64,000 nucleotides of DNA, from assembly GCA_029706075.1 (NCBI GenBank), contig JAINUG010000393.1, forward strand, positions 124,001-188,000, given 5' to 3'. A model generated the notes under the pieces. That model was not told the origin of the DNA. It made no database searches and saw nothing but the letters and a program-made list of their open reading frames with translations. The translations under genes and the position numbers were made by a program. This document shows, in pieces, positions 57,197-64,000 of this stretch. Position 1 is the first letter of the stretch, and every line of letters begins with the position of its first letter. Source of the stretch: Aldrovandia affinis (taxonomy: Eukaryota; Chordata; Actinopteri; Notacanthiformes; Halosauridae).

Positions 57197-57583
57197 TCAG
57201 AGTTCAAATGAGTATGAAATCACATCTGGGCAGCGGATCAATGCCTCCTTCTGAATACCTAACGGAGTTTGCAAATCTGACACTTGGAAATTAAGCACGT
57301 CGATGTCGGAGGCTCCGAATTTTGCTTCCACCCGTACTCTCTCGTGCATGTTGAACCAGACTTGTTTTTGGGACATAGCGATTAGACTTCGCAGATACCG
57401 CTCTCTCAGAACCGAGCGCGTTCGCTGTTCGTCGCGTAGAGAACAGGAGTCTGTTCCCGATTCAGAGAAAGCAGAAATTGTGGTCGGACACAGAGCGATG
57501 TATCTAGGCGAGTTCGGGTCGAAGCCGCGGCTGTTAAGGTCTGGCCCTCGGGGTAGGCGTAGCACACACACCGGCATTTTCAT
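57197..57583 (-). CDS. gemin7: Gemin7, SMN-complex subunit
   Basis: A 128-residue protein, close to the roughly 130 residues of mammalian GEMIN7. In the family it folds like an Sm protein, pairs with Gemin6 and helps the SMN complex load Sm rings on spliceosomal snRNAs in the cytoplasm and Cajal-body cycle. Seen here: the conserved N-terminal MPVCVLRLPRGPD, then LRERYLRSLIAMSQKQV (residues 59-75) and the Sm-fold strands VRVEAKFGASDIDVLNF, LQTPLGIQKEALIRC and the C-terminal DVISYSF. All coding sequence is in one exon. The start is the first ATG after a clear splice acceptor ('tttatttttgcag', ending at 57593); a second ATG follows two codons later. The residues between about 20 and 50 are variable in the family. 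Confidence 0.95.
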   Translation of the reverse strand: MKMPVCVLRLPRGPDLNSRGFDPNSPRYIALCPTTISAFSESGTDSCSLRDEQRTRSVLRERYLRSLIAMSQKQVWFNMHERVRVEAKFGASDIDVLNFQVSDLQTPLGIQKEALIRCPDVISYSFEL

Positions 57584-57900
57584 GGTCGCTGTCTGCAAAA
57601 ATAAACGTCAAGTCAGATAGTTAGTTAGCTGGCTACCTAACGTTATCTAGGTTTGCGACTGACAGGTAACTTTGCTAGCTAGCTATATAAATAGCTATGC
57701 AGGAAAGGCACGTTTGCTAGCTAGCTAGCTATACAAAAAATCAGGCCACATACGTAGCAGCTAAAATAAACAGCACAAAGTGTCTTTGAAAGTGAATATA
57801 ACGTTATGGCTAACGACATCAAACAACATGCATACCAACCGTAGGAAATATCCAAACGCTTTCTGGTGTCTCATCAAAATCCTTCCACCAATATAGGAAA
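57584..57900 (-). promoter_or_regulatory. gemin7: gemin7 5' intron and possible non-coding first exon
   Basis: The acceptor at 57593 needs an upstream exon. A candidate donor (GTATGC, minus strand) begins at 57835 after 'atttcctacggttg', which would give a 240-base intron. The interval holds GCTA-repeat patches (57674-57684, 57716-57731). The transcription start is not visible. Confidence 0.3.
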
Positions 57901-58962
57901 CTTGAGCTCTGTGTTCAGTTCCTCTAGTAAAATTGGTCCTAGCAGAAGGCTAGCCTCTGCTTCCCTCTAGTGATCAATGTACAGAATCTCATCTTAATAG
58001 AGTTCAAATACTCGATTTAACTCAATTTTAAGTTCAATGAATATCTGCCAAATTAAATGAAAACATTGTATATAAATTGTAAACTTAAGAACATTTTTAA
58101 AACTTTATTATAATTTTGGTCCCATTATAAGTTGCTCACATCTTTGTAATTGTGCTGTGCTGGCCTAGGTTGGTACAGTCTAGCTACTTTGTCCATACAC
58201 ATTACTACATAGTAAGCTACTTGGCATTGTTAAACCAATTTTACACTTGTGTCATTACAAATGTGTGACAGCTATTTCATCAATTACATCAGTATACATG
58301 GAATAAGAGATTTAACAAGTGCCATGTATATGTGCACATGTGGAGCCTTGATACGTACACGGTTACAAAACACTGTTTAGCCCATGAAATGGGATATGTG
58401 ATATGTTGGAGGCTACTAAAGAAGACTGCAGAATAGAACAAAGAGGCCATTAACAAGCAGACACCATTGTGTGCCACTCCTTCTTTCTGGAAAAAATGTG
58501 TGTGCCCCTCGTCGCAAAAGCAAAATTCTGTATTTCATTCCCTGTGTAAGGTCATGGTTGTTTTTTGCAAATGTGCATTTTGTTCATTTTGAAATTGAGT
58601 TGCTGCTACGTTTCCCCAATCATGACTGCCTGACCTCGATATTTATTGACATGTCCTTATTGTTGTACTGCTGATTTTTTTATTGTAAAGCTTTTTAATT
58701 AATTCTGCAACATAACACTTTCACTCTCTGGGAAAATATAGTTTTAGTCTGCTAAACCAATCTTACCTCTACTTACCACATGCTCAGTATTAATGTTTTG
58801 AGTAGTATTTTCTGTGGAAAGAATTATTTCTTATTATGTTAAATGGAACTGGCAGTGTAGTAGTGTAGTCAGTCCACTTAGAGTTAAAATCCCAGATCTG
58901 CAAACTTCATAGACATTGTGTGTGCTAATCCCTTATCATTCAGGTGAGTGCCTTTATCCTAT
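57901..58962. other. Intergenic upstream of gemin7, nothing recognised
   Basis: May include the gemin7 promoter at its left end, but no core promoter element can be assigned. Confidence 0.5.
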
Positions 58963-59020
58963 CTCGATTCATGTGTGATTACACCACGTGGCTCGATTCA
59001 CATGTGATTAGACCACGTGG
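58963..59020. promoter_or_regulatory. Tandem 29-bp duplication with two CACGTG E-boxes
   Basis: Two adjacent copies (58963-58991, 58992-59020) of a unit starting 'ctcgattca' and ending 'accacgtgg' differ at three positions. Each carries the palindrome CACGTG, a binding site for bHLH-ZIP factors (family knowledge). Any regulatory role is inference. Confidence 0.45.
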
Positions 59021-59908
59021 TGTGGTATCTTTTGATCTTTCAATTGTTTTGACAGGTGGGAAAACAAGTGTTTTTGACTTGAGCGCTGCCTCTTTCTCCA
59101 GCAGCTGAGGTGGACAAATTGGCCCTTCCCACCCAGTTCACTGTGCTGGGCCACGGGAGATGAAAGGCAGGGGGAGACGAGAGGGGGAGAACAAAGCCTG
59201 GCTCAGCGCATCTTTCAGTGGTGGAAAGGGGCTCCTCTATTAACAGCCCACGTTGAAAGACTTTTAGTTTTGTTGGTTACTTCAAAGAAAAACTTGAGAA
59301 AGCATACAAAGCAACATCAACTGATTAGAGTTTATGTACAGGAAGCGAGGAGAGGACGTAAAGAAACAGAAGGGGCTCCATAACTTAATATAAACTGGAT
59401 GAAGTCCCACAGCTCAGTTCCAGCACTTTGTGCTTTCATTGTGTGAACTCTGATACAGTGTAATGTGAGCGAGTGAGTAAGGGAACAAAAATAACATGAG
59501 TATTAGAGAGGAATAGAGAGAATATTTCATCATAATCATAATACCCTATCTCTGCCCATTCAATCATGAGAAAGGAAACAAACAAACCTGATATTATAAT
59601 AAGTTGTGTGTCAGTCTGAGAGCCATCAGGTGCCATATACCCTGTGCAATGTGCAAATGTTTAGGCCCAATACTGCACCATTGACAATGTGTTTTCTGGC
59701 TGCCATCAAACAGGCTCCCTCACTGTTATAATATATAAATATAATGAAGGGACCAGTAAAGTTATTTTTTTCCCTGACCAACAGTGACTCTACTCTGTTG
59801 AGAGAGTGAAGTGAAACTGGCGGCTGTCTGCTGATCACAGATTCGAGGAAAAAGACCCTGACCCTCCCACTCTCATGGGTACTGCTGCAATCAGGATCTG
59901 TGTACATA
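59021..59908. other. Intergenic, nothing recognised
   Basis: Unique-looking sequence with a GC-richer purine patch at 59150-59220. No gene supported. Confidence 0.5.
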
Positions 59909-60012
59909 TGCACACACACACACACACACACACACATACATGCACACTCCCACACATATGCACACACCCACACATATGCACCCACATGTAGGCCTATGCA
60001 CACACACACACA
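59909..60012. repeat. CA microsatellite
   Basis: A pure CA run followed by 'cacacatatgcac' units. Confidence 0.92.
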
Positions 60013-61433
60013 TCACACTTTGCTGTAGAATTGGTATAATAAAAATGCCAACCCGTGCTTTGATCTTGCCTGTCTTCATCTTTATTCATTGGATCTGCTC
60101 CCCGCAACTTCAAATGAAAATGAATATTTAAGTGACATCAAAAGAGAAAAGTCGTGGATGTCAAAATTAAACAGGCAGAGGCTGATTGTTTATTACATAC
60201 CACCGTGACAAGCCACCAACCTCCACGTTGCGACTCCCATCGCTTCGCCTCTTTCCATTATGGGTGGACAAGGGTTCGCGGCTCCCGCGCAGTTGTCACA
60301 GAAAAATACATCTCAATCGGAGAGGGTGGGGAGCCACAGACAGTGAATGATTCTAGAGGAATACGGCCGACCCACCTACAGTAGTAGCCTGGAGGTCTAT
60401 CCGCTTCATTCACCATTCATGTGGGCGAAGTAACACAAGGGAATGGTGCCTTTCCTACACGCCAGGTGGGTTTGCCGTCTTAGAAATTACGATTCTGATG
60501 TCTAAAATAAATTAAATCGATACCGTTATCGGTATTGTGCGTGTCTTTGCATTTGCGTATTGTAGCGTCTACTACAGTAGAATCGAATCACAATCATAAT
60601 TAATCGCTGATCTTTGGTTTGCCACAAATGTCCTGGAAAGTTTTAAAAGAGTGATGTTGAATATCGACTTCTGAAATACCACTTTAATCACAAATAATGC
60701 GCGAAAAAGCTTTTATCGTTTTTTACAGTTATATTTTTTATGAAACGGAAATTAATAATGATTCACTTAAATAAAGTTCAGTTATTGAAGTTCCATGATG
60801 TTTATTTACTTTATGGTGTGCCGATTGGATCTTTGCTTTACAGGTCCCAGTTTAAAGCGGACGCTGACGCATTTTAAGAAATTAGACACAGACAAGGTCA
60901 GTCTAAATGACCAGTATCGGTTTAAAAGCTCTTGAGGGCTCCTAAAATTCAATCCAATGTGAATAATAATTTTGGACAGAGACGCTTCACACTTCACCCA
61001 AAATAAGTGGGCATATAATTCGACGAACATTTGCTTGTATATATGCGATAAGTAACTAAAATATGCAATATCAATATGCAATATAAAATGTGCAATATAA
61101 AAAGATACATAAATATTTATACATTTGATATATATCAAGAGTGTGCTGGTCAGAAAAAGGCTGATAAAGGTTGGGTCTTCAAGCAAAGACCACAGCAACA
61201 TCAAATATATAGATTTTGTATTCTACAGAACGGCAGCACACGTGCGTGGGCACACATGCCATCACACACACACACACAGACACACACTATGATTAGAATA
61301 CTTAACAGAGACACTTTTGTCCCTTCAGTGCAGCAATGACTTTTGAATAAAAGTAACACAGCATGATTAAAATGCACGAATGCTCACTACACATAAAGGT
61401 GTGTTTGGCTGCTCAGCAGTAGCCATGTCTGTA
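60013..61433. other. Intergenic, nothing recognised
   Basis: Includes a CpG-containing patch at 60220-60330, a short imperfect repeat of 'tgcaatat' (61063-61100) and a small CA run (61261-61288). No coding evidence. Confidence 0.5.
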
Positions 61434-62193
61434 CGCTACAAGTCAAACGCTTTAGAACACCCCCATTTTCCAGTCTTTACTGAAATTTAAGCAGTTCAAG
61501 TCCAGTGAATAACCTGAAATGGTACAAAGGTAATCAGTAAACTGCCAGAGGTTAAAAAAAAAAGTTTAGGTTACCAAAAACTGAAAAATAATGTAAATTT
61601 TTTTAGCAGTGAGTAGTTTCCTACACCATAAAAAGGCACTTGGAAACTGGAGGAAACTCTTACAGGAAGAGGTCTGGCAGACCCAAAGCCACAACAAAAT
61701 CAGAAGACAAGTTTCTGATAGTCAACAGCTTGCGTTGCGTGATAGGCGGCTCACAGGACAACAGCTTCAAGCATAGCTTAACACTGGTCGAAGTAAGGAT
61801 GTCTCAGTCTGTGAAGAGAAGACTTCGAGCTGCAGGTTTGACAGGTCGAGTGGCAGTAAGAAAGCCATTGCTAAGATGGCAAAATAAGAAAAAGAGGCTT
61901 GCCTGGGCCATGAAGCACTGCCAGTGGACTACTTAAGACTGGAAGAAGGTCTTATGGACCAATGAATCAAAATTTGAAATCTTCCGCTCATCATGCAGGG
62001 TTTTTGTATGTCATTCAGTAGGCGAAAGGATGGTTCCTCAGTGTGTGACACCAACTGTCAAACAACTTTTTTTTACCTCTGGCAGTTTACCACTTACTTT
62101 TGTACCATTTCAGGTTATTCACTGGACTTGAACTGCTTAAATTTCAGTAAAAACTGGAATATGGGGGTGTTCTAAAACTTTTGACCGGTTGTG
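61434..62193 (+). mobile_element. Tc1-like element (family T) copy 3
   Basis: A 760-bp, internally deleted copy with left end 'cgctacaagtcaaacgcttt' and right end 'aaaacttttgaccggttgtg', each next to TA. The transposase relic (61640-62060) has KRRLRAAGLTGRVAV, KKRLAWAMKHCQW and a TNESKFEI block where the first catalytic Asp is replaced by Asn. The catalytic centre beyond PTVKQ is deleted. Unlike copies 1 and 2 it carries no nested insertion. Confidence 0.9.
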
Positions 62194-62673
62194 TATGTCT
62201 GTGTCCTGCTTTCATAACAATGTGCCATCTCTTTCCCAGGCTCCCTTGAACAGGATACAGGGGTGTATACCTGTGAGCGCAACAGCAGGGGGCACACTGG
62301 AGTGATTTGGCTCCTCCTGTCTGTGGCATTATTTACAAAAAGTGCTAATGGAATTGAGAATGGGACATCGAATCAAATAGCAAAGACCTTTATGCAACCG
62401 AATGGTTCCCATGGACTCAAACTGTAATGTCAACACTGACCATAGCCACAGACCACAGCTCCTGCAGCACTGAAACTGACCATTATCTGGAGACAGTTAC
62501 TCAATCACTGGTCTTCAAAAATTATTAAGCTTTGGCCCTTCAGTACTATGTGTGTGAGCAGCATTGTTTGAGGTGGATCAGGAGGAGGACAAAATTGTCC
62601 TGACCAGCCATGGTGACCAGTTGGACAGAGCACGTGCAGGGTAGCTCAAAGCGCTCGTGCTGAAGACCTGACA
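62194..62673. other. Sequence upstream of the potassium-channel exon
   Basis: Unique-looking; may contain the promoter or 5' UTR of the downstream gene. No core element assigned. Confidence 0.4.
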
Positions 62674-62773
62674 ATGATGGTGTAGACAGCGTCTTTTCAT
62701 GCTGCGATGGTGCGCCGAAGACAAGCCAGCGGCAGCAGTAGCGACGCCTGCTGCTGCTCCACCCTGCGCCTGA
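62674..62773 (+). promoter_or_regulatory. Two possible upstream reading frames before the channel start
   Basis: A three-codon frame (62674-62685, ATG ATG GTG stop) and a 24-codon frame starting at 62699 that overlaps the main start out of frame and stops at 62773. If this region is 5' UTR, both would reduce translation of the channel. Confidence 0.4.
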
Positions 62774-63067
62774 ACGAGGACAACGCCCGCTTCTGCCTGC
62801 TGGCAGCACTCATCCTCCTATACCTGCTGTGCGGTGCTGCCGTGTTCTCCGCCCTGGAGCGCCCATCGGAACTCCGGGCAAGCCGTTACTGGGACGAGCG
62901 GCTCAGTAACTTCACCCAGCAGCACCAGATAAGCCTGCATGCCCTGCACACACTGCTCCGGCAGTACGAGGAGGCCAATGCGGCGGGAATCCGCGTCGAC
63001 GCCCTGCGGCCCCGCTGGGACTTCTCCGGGGCATTCTACTTTGTTGGCACGGTTATCTCCACCATCG
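62707..63067 (+). CDS. kcnk13: THIK-type two-pore-domain K+ channel, first coding exon
   Basis: Background potassium channel of the plasma membrane; subunits dimerise and each contributes two pore loops (family knowledge). This exon encodes residues 1-120 plus the first base of codon 121. Seen: basic start MVRRR, a CCC cluster, RLNEDNARF before the first membrane helix (about residues 28-50, ending VFSALE), an extracellular cap with a potential N-glycosylation site (NFT at 69-71), and pore helix 1 with RPRWDFSGAFYFVGTVISTIG, stopping at the first selectivity filter. A GTGAGC donor after ACC ATC G (63068) matches the place where THIK genes split. The remaining pore, helices and C-terminus lie beyond the window. 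LNEDNARF and AGIRVD favour kcnk13, while the RRR and Cys-rich start recalls kcnk12; the paralogue is not certain. Confidence 0.88.
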
Positions 63068-64000
63068 GTGAGCTGGACTGATTACCAACACCCCAGGTCT
63101 CTCGTTTGTCTCTCTCTCTCTCTCTCTCCCTCTCTCTCTCTGAGTAACAGCATTGGATAGGCGCAATTGAACCAATGGACTTTGTCTCAGGAGAAACCAA
63201 AAGTAAAACAAAAAATGCTAATGGCTGACAGACGAGCATGAAAGGCGGATTTCTGTGCGACAGGTGGCGAGGGGGGCACCTGGAGCCTTGTGTCCATTTG
63301 TGAAACATGCCTTTCATGTCACTTTCATGTTGCAGAGCTGAGGTGGAGTGAGAGGGACAGGCAGGGGCAGATGGGCAAGTGAAGGCGTTAATGTATTAAT
63401 TAATTCAATGCGTGTGGTGCAACAATGGATAAGGTAATATCTTCATCTCCAATTCAGCCTTCGTTAGCACAAGTGGTCCTCCTGAAAAGTAATCACCATA
63501 TTTCCCTCTCTCTGCTCAGTCTCCTTCATCTTCTCCTTCCTTTTCCCCTGTTTTTGATCATCTGTCTTTTTTTAACTCTTGTTATTGAACATTCGCTGCC
63601 ATCTCAAGTTTGAAAAGGAATAACTTAGCAAGCAATAATTAATCAGTTAAAGCTAGTTTAATCAAATACATTAAGGAGACTTAAGAGGGGGGGAGAAAAG
63701 AGGAGAACATCGAAGGCAACTAAGAAAAATGGTCAAATCAAACATATTTCCATAATTAATTACGGGATAACTATTAGCACCCATGTATTGTTAGCTTGTA
63801 CTGCTTTTTTGTAACCATTTTAAACGTCTGCTAGGTAGTTAGCTGTGTTGTCGATTAGGCATATGTGCTATTTGTTATTGTTTTGCATGGAATAACCAGC
63901 AACTCAGGTAATAATACCTTGCAGGCTAGCTAGTTACCTTGTGTTTATTAATATTATTACTGGCTATCCAGCAAACATTTAGCAGAGTTAGCTTGCTTTA
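63068..64000 (+). other. Start of the channel gene intron; CT repeat, otherwise nothing recognised
   Basis: Begins with the GTGAGC donor. Holds a CT microsatellite at 63106-63140. THIK genes usually have one long intron here, so the second coding exon is expected well downstream. Confidence 0.65.

Overview
The window is typical vertebrate nuclear DNA from a ray-finned fish, most likely a teleost. It has intron-containing vertebrate genes, very dense CA/GT/CT microsatellites and minisatellites, and a fish-style mix of mobile DNA: several Tc1-like families, hAT, piggyBac and PIF/Harbinger relics, L2-type LINEs, tRNA-derived SINEs and solo LTRs. Nothing prokaryotic, viral or CRISPR-like was seen. 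No species is assigned.

Three host protein-coding genes can be supported. (1) A BMP2/4-class ligand gene, best read as bmp16, lies on the minus strand. It has two coding exons (18917-19241 and 16995-17938) and encodes 422 residues with a signal peptide, a dibasic processing site and a seven-cysteine mature domain. A possible distant 5' non-coding exon ends at 24319. (2) gemin7, the Sm-fold subunit of the SMN complex, lies on the minus strand as a single coding exon (57197-57583) with a splice acceptor just before its start. (3) The first coding exon of a THIK-type two-pore-domain potassium channel (kcnk13/kcnk12 group) lies on the plus strand (62707-63067); the rest is beyond the window. The three genes act in unrelated processes (secreted morphogen, snRNP assembly, membrane leak conductance), and nothing suggests they work together.

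Layout. 0-8 kb: simple repeats, an inverted duplication whose arms lie 3 kb apart, a Tc1 end, a LINE tail, a hAT MITE with perfect target duplications and an old Tc1 transposase fragment. 8.7-14.4 kb: a minisatellite, then a Tc1-like element split by a near full-length L2 whose middle third is inverted. 15-19.3 kb: bmp16, with a complete small Tc1-like element and a GT repeat in its intron. 20-25 kb: more small Tc1-like copies and a 1.7 kb, 22-bp-unit minisatellite. 26-29 kb: L2 3' end, SINEs, a G-rich minisatellite and a Harbinger element inside a SINE. 29.9-32.7 kb: a Tc1 element split by a 1.5 kb solo LTR. 33.5-37.3 kb: two decayed piggyBac relatives. 37.7-41 kb: minisatellites and SINEs. 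41.1-43.1 kb: a second copy of the 9-kb Tc1-like family holding a second solo LTR of the same family. 44.9-47.3 kb: 5'-truncated L2. 48-54 kb: a SINE with clear target duplications, a minisatellite derived from a transposon end, and a LINE with an endonuclease reading frame. 54-64 kb: mostly unique sequence with gemin7, a hAT MITE, a third Tc1-like copy and the kcnk exon.

No wholly new biological system was found. The best leads are structural: the internally inverted L2, the minisatellites with transposon or inverted-repeat origins, nested insertions that give a relative age order, and possible upstream control features of bmp16 and the potassium-channel gene.
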